Positions 48,671-62,479 of a stretch of DNA of 64,000 nt are shown one piece after another. The notes below the pieces were generated by a model, which saw only the letters and a program-made list of their open reading frames with translations, had not been told where the DNA came from and searched no databases. The translations under genes and the position numbers were made by a program. Position 1 is the stretch's first letter. Every line of letters begins with the position of its first letter. This DNA comes from Tetradesmus obliquus. Lineage: Eukaryota; Chlorophyta; Chlorophyceae; Sphaeropleales; Scenedesmaceae. The stretch covers positions 1,116,001-1,180,000 of the forward strand of contig CP126206.1 in the NCBI GenBank assembly GCA_030272155.1, written 5' to 3'.

Positions 48671-49905
48671 TTGTGTCCCGGGTAGTTGCTTTGCTGTCCT
48701 GCTTGCTGCAGACGACATGCTGCTTAGCAGCACAATGGTCTGGCAAGGGCTGCACTTGCAGCAGCAGTTGCTGCTGTCCTGAAGGTTAGCAGGCTGTGCG
48801 ACGGCAGACAAGAGATTGCAGCATTACCAGTCAAAGTGCTTGAAATGGCAGCAGAAAGATCAAGATTACCACCAGCAGTGACTGCTGGCAGCAGCTGTAT
48901 CACCAGCTCAACCACAAGCAGCAGCAGTAGCGGCCACGCTGGGCCAGCGGTGGCAGCGATGAGTGCCACGCTGGCACTGCCAGCTCAGCTGGTGATGGCT
49001 GCACTGCATGAGCCCTTTGGATATTTAATCCACCATCAATGGTGCCGCATCAGCACTGCTCCGGGTGACCCATAGGCGCGTTGCAGCATCACCAGCAGTG
49101 CTATCACAGCCATGTGGCTGCAACACATGGGCCCACGTGGGTGCACCGGTGGGTACCCACAACAAGGTCACCTTGTTGCAGTGCAGCCTGCATGGACTCC
49201 ATGCAGGAAGTCAAACTTCCAGCGGCTGGTGCACCAACTGCGAGTGCTGCATGGTATCCTAGCCTACGCACAGCGCTGCTGGAAAGCATGTTAGCAGATC
49301 AACTGCACGAACAGAAGCCTACAAAGCTGAAGCCATGTAACAGCTGTCAATGCATGCTGCATCTGTTGATTGATGTGTTGCTTGCAGCAGGCTGCAGTGA
49401 CCGGATTGAAGCGGATGCATTTGGCTCAGGCCGCACGAAAAAGAAGCTGAAACGTTTAAGGGTTCAAGAAATGATTGGTGAAACGGTGCGAGTGCTGGTG
49501 TCAGGGGTGATAACCAGATGACGGTGCCAGTAGGGTGACCGGGTCTGCAGGCACGTTCGCCACCTGCAATTCATCGATTTAAACTATAGATTAGAACCAA
49601 AAGGTATATAGAGACAAACCAGCCATGATTTCGTCTCATACAAGTCAGTCCAAAACTTGTCCCAGGACATATGTACCCACCAGGGACAAGTTAATGCTGC
49701 TGCCAGCCTCCCGCGAACCGCTGCACTGAAGCCATTCGATTGTAAGCAACCAATGAAAGTAATCACAAACAACGCAAACGTGCGAACCATTGCAAGACAA
49801 CACGTAACCCGGATATCGTCAGTACAGACCGTCGCGATCAAATTTAATGCCGAATCGTGTTTTGATTTGTTTTCAAGTAGGTAATTAGCGCGAAATTAGC
49901 GCGTG
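48671..49905. promoter_or_regulatory. Upstream region of the second secreted-protein gene
   Basis: No gene is supported here. It should contain the promoter and 5' UTR of the gene starting at 49906. Near the start the sequence becomes AT-richer (49570-49880). A perfect 10-bp inverted repeat, AACTTGTCCC (49654-49663) and GGGACAAGTT (49683-49692), with a 19-base loop could be a palindromic protein site or a hairpin. The repeated AATTAGCGCG-like words just before the start (49883-49904) are also notable. Confidence 0.4.
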
Positions 49906-52900
49906 ATGCGGAGTCTAGCACACGTAGCGGTGGTGCTGCTGCAGCTGGCGGGATGTGCAGTAGCTGCTGCCTGGCAATCACCAGCAGCAGGTGTGGCAAC
50001 GAGATTGCAATTGCTACAACAGCTTCAGCAGCCGCGATTATGCATCAGGGCAGGCTGCAACCTCAGACAAATGAAAGTTATAGCCTGCTGCAGCCAGGAG
50101 TGCGTAACACACCCTGCCAAGATGCTACCATACTGCACGGCATACACTCACGACAGGCAGTGCATGCCAAAAGCACTGGCGCACCTCCCTTACATTGAAA
50201 CATCTCGCCCACGCTGCATCTTCGCTGCACCAGACCTTCACTCCAGCCACAGCCCGCATTGCACATGGCTGTTGGACCGATGTTATTCTGTTGTTTTCAA
50301 GCAGCGGCTGCCACAAAACCACTGGTGCGCCATCAGCTGCGTGGCACCGGGCAGCAAGCTGGCACGCCTGTGCATAAGCTAAATACTCCAGCACCGCGTT
50401 GACACACATCTAACGCCTTTGACATCTCTGTTTCTGCCGCATAACAACTGCGTGGGACGCACTTGCAACAACCAAACACTCCAGCAACGCATTTACACAC
50501 AGCTAACGGCTGCAACGTCTTTGTTTTGCTGCTGCAGAGCCGCTGCTGCGCAGGCAGCTGCGCATCATCAAGCCGCAGGCTGGCACGCACCTGCACTTAC
50601 ACTCAGCTGATACATTTGCCCTCTCTGTTTTGCTGCTGCAGAGCCGTTGCTGCGCAGGCTGCTGCGCGACGTCAAGCCGCAGGCTGGCACATGCTCCCGC
50701 ATAAACTCCAACAAAAACAACTGCATCTGCACTGCGCAAACCTCGCTTACAGCCAATGCCTGTTTTCTTCAACTCTGCAGAGCCGATGCTGCGCCGGCAG
50801 CTACGCGTCATCAAGCCGCAGGCTGGCACATGTCCAGAAGGTTGTGAGCTGGAAAGTGTGTCCCCGGGGTCCTGTGTGTTTGACGGCACCTCGGGCGGCA
50901 TGCTGTGCAAATTTTGCAAGGCTTCAACAGGCAGAGTGGCGGCTGCTGATGGCTCCTGCGGTGAGCAAAGCGGCTGGCACTTTTTTTTCGCTGCGCTTTG
51001 AGCACAGCACGCAGTTATGCGCAGTACCGCATCTGTAAGGCAGTGGGCTTAGCGTGCAGTAGCTGCTGCCTGCAGCAGCACTATGAGGTGCTGTGCGCTG
51101 GTGATTGTGCCAGTAGTGCTAGGGTCCTGTGTGTTTGATGGAACCTCGGGCGGCATGCTGTGCAAGTTTTGCAAGCTTCCACAGGCAGAGTGGCAGCTGC
51201 TGATGGCTCCTGCGGTGAGCGAGCAGGCTGGCAGTGGTTGCGCTGCGCGACGGATACAGCACACAGTGCGCACATCCGGCTGTCGTTGACAAGCTGCAGA
51301 GTTGGCGTGGAGTGGCTGCACCTTGCGGCAGTGGGGGCAGCAGCATGGGGTGCTGTGGCCTGGATGATGTTGCAGTGTCCTGTGTATTTGACGGCACCTC
51401 GGGCGGAGTGCTGTGCAAGTTTTGCAAGGCTTCCACAGGCAGAGTGGCAGCTGCTGATGGCTCCTGCGGTGAGTGAGCAGGCTGGCAGTGGTTGCGCTGC
51501 GCAGCGGTCACAGCACACAGTGAGCGCATCCGGCTGTCATTGACAAGCTGCAGCGTTGGCGTGCAGTGAATGCAGCTTGCGGCAGTGGGGGCAGCAGCAT
51601 GGGGTGCTGTGGCTGGTTCGTTTAGTTGCAGTATCCTGTTTGTTTGATGGCACCTCGGGCGGCATGCTGTGCAAGTTCTGCAAGGCTTCAACAGGCAGAG
51701 TGGCAGCTGCCGATGGCTCCTGCGGTGAGCAATCTGGCTGGCATTTGCTGCCATGAGAGTGTGCTGCGTGCAAGTGTGGCCCGGCTGGGTGGTGCTGTGG
51801 CCCGGCTGGGTGGTGCTGTGGCCCAGCTGGGTGGTGCTGTGGCCCGGCTGGGTGGTGCTGTGGCCCGGCTGGGTGGTGCTGTGGCCCGGCTGGGTGGTGC
51901 TGTGGCCCGGCTGGGTGGTGCTGTGGCCCAGCTGGGTGGTGCTGTGGCCCGGCTGGGTGGTGCTGTGGCCCGGCTGGGTGGTGCTGTGGCCCGGCTGGGT
52001 GGTGCTGTGGCCCAGCTGGGTGGTGCTGTGGCCCGGCTGGGTGGTGCTGTGGCCCGGCTGGGTGGTGCTGTGGCCCGGCTGGGTGGTGCTGTGGCCCAGC
52101 TGGGTGGTGCTGTGGCCCGGCTGGGTGGTGCTGTGGCCCGGCTGGGTGGTGCTGTGGCCCAGCTGGGTGGTGCTGTGGCCCGGCTGGGTGGTGCTGTGGC
52201 CCAGCTGGGTGGTGCTGTGGCCCGGCTGGGTGGTGCTGTGGCCCGGCTGGGTGGTGCTGTGGCCCGGCTGGGTGGTGCTGTGGCCCAGCTGGGTGGTGCT
52301 GTGGCCCGGCTGGGTGGTGCTGTGGCCCGGCTGGGTGGTGCTGTGGCCCGGCTGGGTGGTGCTGTGGCCCAGCTGGGTGGTGCTGTGGCCCGGCTGGGTG
52401 GTGCTGTGGCCCGGCTGGGTGGTGCTGTGGCCCGGCTGGGTGGTGCTGTGGCCCGGCTGGGTGGTGCTGTGGCCCGGCTGGGTGGTGCTGTGGCCCAGCT
52501 GGGTGGTGCTGTGGCCCGGCTGGGTGGTGCTGTGGCCCGGCTGGGTGGTGCTGTGGCCCAGCTGGGTGGTGCTGTGGCCCGGCTGGGTGGTGCTGTGGCC
52601 CAGCTGGGTGGTGCTGTGGCCCGGCTGGGTGGTGCTGTGGCCCGGCTGGGTGGTGCTGTGGCCCGGCTGGGTGGTGCTGTGGCCCGGCTGGGTGGTGCTG
52701 TGGCCCAGCTGGGTGGTGCTGTGGCCCGGCTGGGTGGTGCTGTGGCCCGGCTGGGTGGTGCTGTGGCCCAGCTGGGTGGTGCTGTGGCCCAGCTGGGTGG
52801 TGCTGTGGCCCGGCTGGGTGGTGCTGTGGCCCAGCTGGGTGGTGCTGTGGCCCGGCTGGGTGGTGCTGTGGCCCGGCTGGGTGGTGCTGTGGCCCAGCTG

Positions 52901-53819
52901 GGTGGTGCTGTGGCCCGGCTGGGTGGTGCTGTGGCCCGGCTGGGTGGTGCTGTGGCCCAGCTGGGTGGTGCTGTGGCCCGGCTGGGTGGTGCTGTGGCCC
53001 AGCTGGGTGGTGCTGTGGCCCGGCTGGGTGGTGCTGTGGCCCGGCTGGGTGGTGCTGTGGCCCGGCTGGGTGGTGCTGTGGCCCGGCTGGGTGGTGCTGT
53101 GGCCCAGCTGGGTGGTGCTGTGGCCCGGCTGGGTGGTGCTGTGGCCCGGCTGGGTGGTGCTGTGGCCCAGCTGGGTGGTGCTGTGGCCCGGCTGGGTGGT
53201 GCTGTGGCCCGGCTAGGTGGTTGGAGGGCTGTGGAATGGCTGAGTGATGCAGCGCAGACATTGCAGTGAGCTGCAGCAGCCTCTTCTGACTCACATGCAG
53301 CAGAGAACAAGGCAGCACTGCTACTGCAGGCAACAGGTGTAGTATGGGGCGGCGCAAAGGGAACGCAACACGTTCTGTGCTCTGCCCCAGGCACTGACAG
53401 AGCAGTTGACAAACCGAGGCTGACATGTGCTGTGTATTCCTCTGTGTGCGTTGCCATGCAGGCTGCAAGCCAGGTTACTACTTATCCTCAGACAGCTGCA
53501 CGATTTGCCCCAAGGGTTCGTACTGCCTAGGCGGCACTGCAGAGCAGTCAGTAGCAACCGGGTGTGGCCCTAACCTCAACACAATAAACTTCGGGTCGAG
53601 GGAGAGCAAAGACTGCGGTGGGTCTGGTGTATTCTCAGCATTGCCGGCCACTTTCAGGCGATGCTGTTGTACACTGTTGCTTGGATGTGTGGAACCAGTG
53701 CTGCAGTAGATTGCAGCACGGCCACATCAACAGCAGCTAACGCAGCCATAGCAGCTGTGCAGCTCGTCTGAGCACAAGCTGGGTGCGGTACGACAGCAGC
53801 CGCCGCCGCCGCCGCCGCC

Positions 53820-53851
<32 letters not shown>

Positions 53852-53952
53852 GGCGGCGCCACCACTCTGCAACAACGTCAGCGTCTTGCACAGCGGTTAT
53901 GTCGCCCATGCACATCGTTCCCAGTGATGCCACACCAGTGTGTTTGAGCTGG

Positions 53953-54002
<50 letters not shown>

Positions 54003-55087
54003 TGTATGTTGTTCTGCTTGCAGTGACGGAGCCAGGGTTCAGCATCAGCCTTGTTGATGGCTCTGCGGTTTCCTGCCCTGCAAACACGTTCAATAGAGGC
54101 AAAACCAGGCTGACGGCATGCGTGCCATGCCCAGGTAAGCCTTGCAGCGCTGAGCTGACACTTTGTGCTCAATGGGGGAACACGTTTTGCACCCAGTTTG
54201 AGCGTGGGGGATGCGGAAGGGCACGAAGACCTGCAGTGCTGGCATGCTGCAAGTGGCACGTATACTAAATACTGAAGTCGCAAGCAGCTGGGAGCGGTGG
54301 TGCTTAGTCATCGTGCAGCAGTGCTGGCGAGTCAGCATGCAGCTTCTGCCTTGAAGCGTGTGGGAGGATGCCAAGGAAACACAGTGAAAGTGGGCAGCAA
54401 GTGGGCAGCAGAGCCGGGGCCGCTTTACATGCAGCTGCGCGGCACCTCATGTTTTTCAGCGTCGTGTGGCACGTTCCTCGCTGCACCACAACAGTTGAGT
54501 ACAGCATTTACACGATGTGTGGTGCATTTGTGAACACCACCTGCTGAAGCCTTTGTGCCTTTGTCAATGCCTCACTTGCAGCCGCCCTGCTGCTTGCTGC
54601 TGCTTGCTGCTGCAGCTGGTTTGAACACCAATGGGAATGTGCAGCAGACTTCCGTCAGCGGCTGCTGTAAGTAGATCCACATGTTGTTTTACATCAGCAC
54701 AGACAGCATGCAGGGAAGATCGGTAGACAGTATAGACAGCTGGCAGGGAAGCAATGCAGCATGCTACGGCAGCAGCAGTTGGCTGATGACATACTTAGGG
54801 AGTGCACTGTTTGCTGTGCTTCATTAATTGAAACTCGTCTTGTCCTCTGCAGCACGAGAAGTGGCAGGTACTACCTACGTCTCTAGACTAGTAGTCTACG
54901 TAGTTCTTAAAGTGCCATCTGACAACAACACAGCTGGTTTCATACAGGACGTGGTGTTGTTTTCAGCAGTACAATTTGGGCATTGCAATTCACACAACAA
55001 AGTCGCACAGCCTGCTTGAACTGCCTGAGTTAGCCATGCATCAGACACAACAGCATGCGCCCTTCTGTGCTTCATTGCTATTCTTGC

Positions 55088-55162
<75 letters not shown>

Positions 55163-55880
55163 AGTGATCCCGCCAGGCTGGCAGGGCACCAGCCTGTACA
55201 AGGCGGTACGCTGCCCCAGGGGGGAGTACAGGGATAGCTATGCCGGCTTCTCTGTTAGTGTCAGGTGCAGCAAATGCCCTACAGGCACCAACACACAGTT
55301 CTCCACCCGCACAGCAATCACTGAATGCAAATGTGAGTGGCTTTTGAGGCAGGCTAGCTTGCAACAGCAGCAACAGCAAGGCCACGTGTGTTGGACGGAA
55401 TTGTGCCGTCCTGGGCTCACCCTGAACATAGTGTGCTGGTGCAAAACATTGTGCATGACCCTAGCTCTCGATCGGTCACAAACCTGGCTTGATCAAACGC
55501 CTCTTGTGTGAGTGCTTTGCAGCAGCTAGGTAGCAGATGTCAAATCTCGCCACGCAGATCACGCTGCAGATTCTGGCTGACTATACTGCCATAGGCATCG
55601 GAGTGTGATGCATTCATGTCGTGCTGCAGCTTTGCAATCTTTGCATACAGTGCATGTTGTAGACAGAGCAGCTTTAGGAGGCATCAGCAGTGAAGATGCA
55701 GTTGTGGGCATGGTAGATGCACAGCTGCGCACTTGCAAGCCATGCTGGACCAGAAACCTCCCTGTCACTTTGAGCCAAACAGCTGCGCTTGTGCACCTGC
55801 GTCTTCAATACAAAGCTAAAGAAGAGCAACTCAAACACACGCAGTGCATGATAAATTGGGCTGGGGCCAAACTCTAGGGC

Positions 55881-55948
<68 letters not shown>

Positions 55949-56965
55949 TGCCTTGCTTGCAGGGGTGCACCCAGGCTGGCGATGGAAGAGCTCTGTACAG
56001 ACTGTGGAGCAGCAGCTGCTGACATCAGCTGAGCCAGCAGAGAGGTGCCCCTTTCACAGCTACTGCCCAGGTGGCGAGGAAGCAGCTGCCACAGCTGATG
56101 GCAGCATACCGTGCCCAAACGGCCTCTGGACAAAAGGCGCTGGCGCCAAGTTCGCACGCAATTGCTGTGAGTGCTGCTATGTGCAGTGATGATTTCGACA
56201 TGTGTTAAGGGTGCAGTTTTCGGGCCCGAGCTTGCATCAGTTGCAGGAATGACATGTGATGAACACGGTCATGATACTGACAGTTGGAACTGTTGCGCAC
56301 AAGTCGCCCTTATCTGCTCTGCTGTCCTGCGCCTCTGGAACAAGAAACACCCGCTTCTGCCTGCTGCACTCTCTTGCTATGCAGCAATCCCCATTGGCCA
56401 TTACCTATCACCAATCACCAATGCAGTCACAGCCTGCGACTTGGGCGATGCCAGCAATGCAATAGCTAGACCTGGCAGCTATCAGCCCAGCTGGCTTTCT
56501 CCTTCAGATGCAGCAGCAGGAGCATGCCTGCCCTGCGGCTCAGGAGTGCTTTCAGAGCCGGTGTCAGCGGAGCTGGCGGCAATTATCCCTCCAGGTGGCG
56601 GCGTGCCACTGGCAAAAGTAGCAGGGCCCAGCAGCAGCTGCTGTAAGTACTGGCGCTGGTGTGCGTTGTAGAGTGTCTGATCTGTTTCCTCAACCTTCGA
56701 GGAGCGTTCAGCTTGGTGCTGGGGTCACCGTGTTGTTTCACCGTGTACTGCAGCAGCTGTGACAGTAACAGACCTGCACAGCATGCTCACTCACTCCAGG
56801 GAGTGAGCCGCCTCTGAAGATTTTGGCAGGGCCCAGCAGCAGCAGCTGTGAGTATTTGTATCGTTGTTTCTGTTGCTGCCGCTGCTGCCGGTGCGGCCTT
56901 GTCTGAGCCATGCGCCACTGCCGAAGATACCAGCACAGGCCACGGGCTGGCCATACACAGCGACT

Positions 56966-57021
<56 letters not shown>

Positions 57022-57871
57022 CTGAACTTCTGTGCTTCTGTGCGTGTTGTTGCTGCTGCTGCCGCTGCAGACATCTGCAGGGGTCAGGGCCTGGTCATTG
57101 ACAGCAGTGCCACTGCTGCTGCTGCTGCCGCTGCTCGCCTGACACCCTGCATGTCTCACATTTTCACTTTTGCAGACATCCGCAGAGGCCAGGGCCTGGT
57201 CATTGACAGCAGCGCCACTCGGTCAACGGGTGCATTGGCCTTCAGGGCTGTCACCTGCAGCAGCGGCAGCTACGGCATCTCTGCCAAAAAGAACGGCCTC
57301 ACCAGGAGCAGGTGCAAGGTGAGTGCTTCTCCCCTGTCCTCTGCCTGCATGCCTGGCAACGCTTGCTCTCACGCTTTGACCAAATGCGGTGACCAGCAGT
57401 TGACCTTACACATATACACACAACATACACAGCCAAAGTGCTGCAGCGTTTTGAACGTCCCCCATGATCATGGAGCGAACAACACACCTGCGTAGCCTGT
57501 GTTCAATGTTGTCTCAGCTGCCCAGACTGCGCACATTATGGCAGACCTAAATATCATGTATGCGGCTCAATGCGCCATGCACTGTTGCAACTGCAGGACT
57601 GCCCATTCGGCACAGTCACGTCATCAACAGGCTGCACCAACAACCCTGGCACTGAGTGCCCTGACTCAAACACCGGAGGCTTCTACAACATAGACGCCTG
57701 CAGATACACCACAGCAGCCACATGCGGCAACATTCGGGCTACAACCAGCGGCACTGCAGTGTCTTTTGTGTGCACCTCGCCACGCAAGTATGATGCCAGC
57801 AAGAAAGATGTGTCCATTGCGGGGCTGACGCCAGCGTTGGTGGCAGTGGACACGTGCTGCTCGTCGGTGAG

Positions 57872-57939
<68 letters not shown>

Positions 57940-60900
57940 GTGGCCACAACACCGGCACCTTAGCTGCGGCATGCGCAGCTGCTTGCCAAATTACACAAGT
58001 CACAGTATGACAATGAAGCAGCACCATGCTGAGTCAATCAATGCCAGTTCATGCTGGTCTCTGTGCAGGCCACCTGCACAACAGAAACAGCTGGCATCAC
58101 CAGCCACAGCAGCTGTGCATTCTGTGTGTGCTCCTTTTTTGCCCGTCACACTCACCGGTCTGCTGCTCCGTGCTGGTCGCTGCTGCAGGTGTATGCATCG
58201 GGCACGAAGTGCAGTGACAAAAAAAGCGAGATCACATGCTCTGGTACAGCCAAAGTTGACGTTGTACTGGACCCCGCCATTGGGGGCATGGTGCTGTCTG
58301 AGGCGGTGACCGAATGTTGCAAGCCCGTAAGTGCTGCAACGCATCATCAACTATACAGATCAAACCCTATGCCACACGAATCAGCATATCATCTGACTGT
58401 GCTTCGTTGCATCTAGCCGATACACGTTTGGTGCTGCTTTAAAGTGGCGGACACCCAAAATAGGTCTGCCCGGAAGCTCACACTCTTATCCTATGTTTGC
58501 ATCGAACATACAGCATATGCCGCAGCTGTGCTACTGCTGGTGCTGTCATCAATGTTTGCTGCCGCTGCTGTTGCTGCTGCTGCTGTGGCTACCCTGTTGT
58601 GTTGCTTCAATGCTGCTGCTACTGCTGCTGCTGCTGCTGTTGCTGCTCCTGGTGCTGCTGCTGTTACTCGTGCAACATGCTGGCTTGCCCTTTGAGCAGT
58701 TCATTGGAGCTGACACTGTAGCACCATTCTAGCAGTCTGCTGGCTGGCTGCATAGCACATGAATGCCACTCTTGCAGCGCTTGGCGCTGTATGTGTCGTG
58801 CGCTGCTGCCTCATGCAGGTGTACAGCACAGGCACCAAGTGCCAGGACAAGGCTGCTGACATCACTTGCGCCGACACGATGAAAGTGTTTGATGGAACAC
58901 AACTCATAGAAGGGCAGACACTGCCTGAGGCCCTGGTCTCGTGCTGCAAACCAGTGAGTGCTGAGATGTTCGCCACCGGTTGCAGGTTTTTGCATCACTT
59001 TGCTGCTTGATCATATTATCAATCCTCTTTGCAAGTCACATCTGTTGGTACAAGCACAGCACATTACCTCCGAGCGGCAGACCACAGCATTCCTGCTCTG
59101 CTGCTGCTTTTATGTGCCCTGCAGTTGCAGCCCCCTGCTTCTGCTGTGTTTCCTGTGCAAAAGCCAGCGTGCATCACCAACCCAATGTGGCAACCACTGC
59201 TGCAGCACATCGCGCAGCAGACAGCAACACACGCATATGTGCTAGACATTGGGATGTGCTGAAGGCAGTCAATCAGGCATCCAATGCACTGAGCAAGAGC
59301 CACCACGCTAAAATCTTGTTGACTTTTCTAGGCAACACCTGAGCGACATAAAATCTTAGTTCACATGTGCTGTCGCATGCTGTGCCCGCTGTGTGTGTAG
59401 TCATGCAAGGACGTAACATGTACATCTGGCACAGTCAAGCCTGCTGCCACCATCGTCCCAGATGGACAATTGAGCGCAAGCTTCTGCTGCAACGTGAGTT
59501 GCATACGCAGGCTAGCCAACCAGTGGGTATGAGTACGGAAAGCTGACATGGGCAGGCAGTTGATCCACCAAGACTTGCCAGCAGCCAAGCAATGTCATAG
59601 CCAGCCTGGCCCACCCACCACACATTGCTTGTGCAGCCAGCGGTCATGCTGCTGCCACCATTCATGCAGCCACTGCTGCTGCTCCTGCTGCTACCGTGGC
59701 TGATGCGCTTGCTGCCTGTGCTGTACTTGTTATGTATGCTTGCAGACATGTGCCACATACGAATGCACAGCACCCACAGTGCGCAACACCGCGGCCACGC
59801 TGTCTGCAGACGAAGCTCCAACAGTCAACAAGTGCTGTGTAAGCAGGCCGTCTCAACCAGCTAGCCAAGGCACCAGCATTGCACTGTATAATGCCATTTG
59901 CTTCCAGCGTTGCTGTGACCCTTGTGCAAGTCATGACGATTGAAGTAGCAAGATCTGCTGGTGACAGACATGAATTCGACGTTTTGAAACATGCTATCTG
60001 CATTCTGCTCTGGCTGCCGGCAGGGACATGTTGACATTACACCCGCGTACCCACCTCTGTCAGAGCATGCTGCGTAACAATGGCAATGGTGCTGTATGAT
60101 ATAGTCTTGGTCGGCAATCACTGTATTTACGGCTGGTCAAGACTGGTTCTGTTGCCTTTGTATGGTGACGGCTCTTGCTCTATCACACAGACCATGCACG
60201 CACACACCAACATCGGCACTGCATTGTCGCCCGGCTTGCACCTGTTGCCTGCTGCCTTCCGTACTGCAGGTTTACCCTTTAAACTCCAACTGCGGCGATG
60301 TAGACGGCAAAAGCGACACAGTGGGGCCGCAGTACAGCTGTGGAGCTGCCCCATCAGCTCTCAAGGGTCAACCAGAATCCCTTCCGCTTGCAGGCGTTGA
60401 TCCTGGCACAGCCAGCACCACGTGCTGCATCACGGTGAGTGGAAACATCCGTACCAGTATCTGGCCAACCTTGAAACCCTGTACTCCATGCGCATCATCA
60501 GGTTTGTGCACAACTGCAGCTTGCAACGTGCTGCAAGCTAGGAACGACAAGACCATCTCTCTGGGGTGAAAGTTCAATAGCCTACATCAGATTGATCCTG
60601 CCGGGGCGCGTGGCCTGATGAGACACTGGGGCAGGCATGCTCAGGCATTCGAGTGACGCCAGCCGCAAGGCGATGCTCTGTAGAACTTGCAGGACGATGT
60701 TTGTGATGACAGGCAGGCTGCTGGACCCACCATAGCACTGCGCTTGGTTTGAACGAGGAGTCATGTACTGCCCTGAGGATCAGCTTGTCCTGCAGAGCCA
60801 GATTCTATGCACTTTACACATCCTGGTGCCTTGTGTGTGTACCGCAGAGCTGCTCCGCTCACACATGCACAAGCGGCGTGAAAATCACACTAGCCCAGAA

Positions 60901-62428
60901 TGTGGACGGCATTGACCCCACAAAGTGCTGCAATGTGAGGTTGGCTGCGTAACCGTGGCAGTTCAAGAACTGCCACGGGCCACAATATGCATAGTGATGC
61001 AGCCCTTGCTTGCATGAGCATGCGCAGTTGTACATAAATAACAGTGCAGCAGGCCTGGTGTCACCAGCTTCATGTGGGCTGACGGCTGAGGTCATTGCCT
61101 GATATCAAACTGTTCAAACAGGTTGAGAGTCAATGCAGGTTGCAGCAATGCTTTCATACCACACCGAATATGTGATGCTGGCAACGCACAGGCACAGGAG
61201 CCTTGAGGTTGCAAATTGCATAAGAGGACAGTGGGTTGGTGCATCTGCACGGCAACTTGTCTTTTACTCTGTGTGTCTGCTGTTGCTGCTGCTGCTGCTG
61301 ATTGTTTCGACACGATTATGTTTGCAGACCTGCGCCGGCTACAGTTGCCCCGCCCCAACAACCCTTCGCAGCACGCTGCCCCAGTTGGCTGCTGGACAAG
61401 CACCGACTGACAACCTGTGCTGTGTAAGTTGCTACCACACCAGCTGACGGCATCTTGGCACTTGCATGCGTGAACTCCACAGCAAGCTTGAGGGAAGGCT
61501 ATGTGTCTGTGTTCAGGCGGCAACTTGCACAACAGCAACGCAATGTGCTGTCGAAGCTTGCAGGCTGCTGCAAATGGTGGCGGGCAGTCTCTACAGTGCG
61601 CGCTGCATTGTCACCTGCTGCTGCATGGCGCGTCCGCAAAAGCGGCTTGCCATGGCAGATTTCGTAAGCAAGTAGCTGGCTTGCTACATAGGCTGCGGCA
61701 AAATACACCGGCATGTGCAGCACCGCACAACATACGGTTCCTGGCAGCACGGAGACGTCACGCTACCACCAGCGATACTGGCTGCGAGTCACGGCATGCT
61801 TCTTCTGCTTCATCCGCTGCTGCAGGTGTACCGGTCTCTTGCCACCTGTGGAGATGCTGACGGCCCAACGTTGACAGTTGCAGGCGCATTGGCCTGCTTG
61901 AATGGAGCAAACACAGCGTCCACCTCAACAGACATTGGCGGCAAGAGCCCAGCACAGGCCCAAGACACATGCTGCACCACGGTAAGCAGGGCTGCAAGCA
62001 TATTCCCACAAGCACACTGTAGCAAGCTCCTGCACCTGCAACAGGCAGGTGGCTGGAAAGCTTAGCACTACCGCCTGGGATCGTTTGTGCTGAACTGCGC
62101 GCTGTGCCTGGTGTTTGTAGCTGTGATTGGCAAGGTCTGCCTGTGGACGGATCGGGAGCTTGCATGTGTGGTAAAACAGCGCCCCTAAGAGTGACTGATG
62201 GCCACACGAGCAGCATGGTGACATCCGTCTGCACCATACCATTACAACAAAATGAGCTAAAACATGCACTGCCCATGTTGTAACCTCGCCTTCATCGATC
62301 ACGAAGCTACAGTGTTTATCGTGTCTAGCTGCTAGAATACTTGATGCTTAAACAATCAGGTGGTAGACGGCTTGAATGTGCTGCTGCTGGTGGTGGTGGT
62401 GGTGGTGGTGCTGCTGCTGCTGCTGCTG

Positions 62429-62479
<51 letters not shown>

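Noticed and set aside
51537..53468. Very long open frames (up to 643 codons) on both strands across 51.5-53.5 kb
   Set aside because: They are produced by a 21-bp repeat with no stop in any frame. They lie in an intron bounded by phase-matched exons and have no complexity outside the repeat.
61516..61664. Possible exon (AATCTTATQC start) between the exons at 61328 and 61826
   Set aside because: The duplicated block at 62513-63062 has homologous intron sequence at this place without a conserved frame or acceptor, so I treated it as intron.
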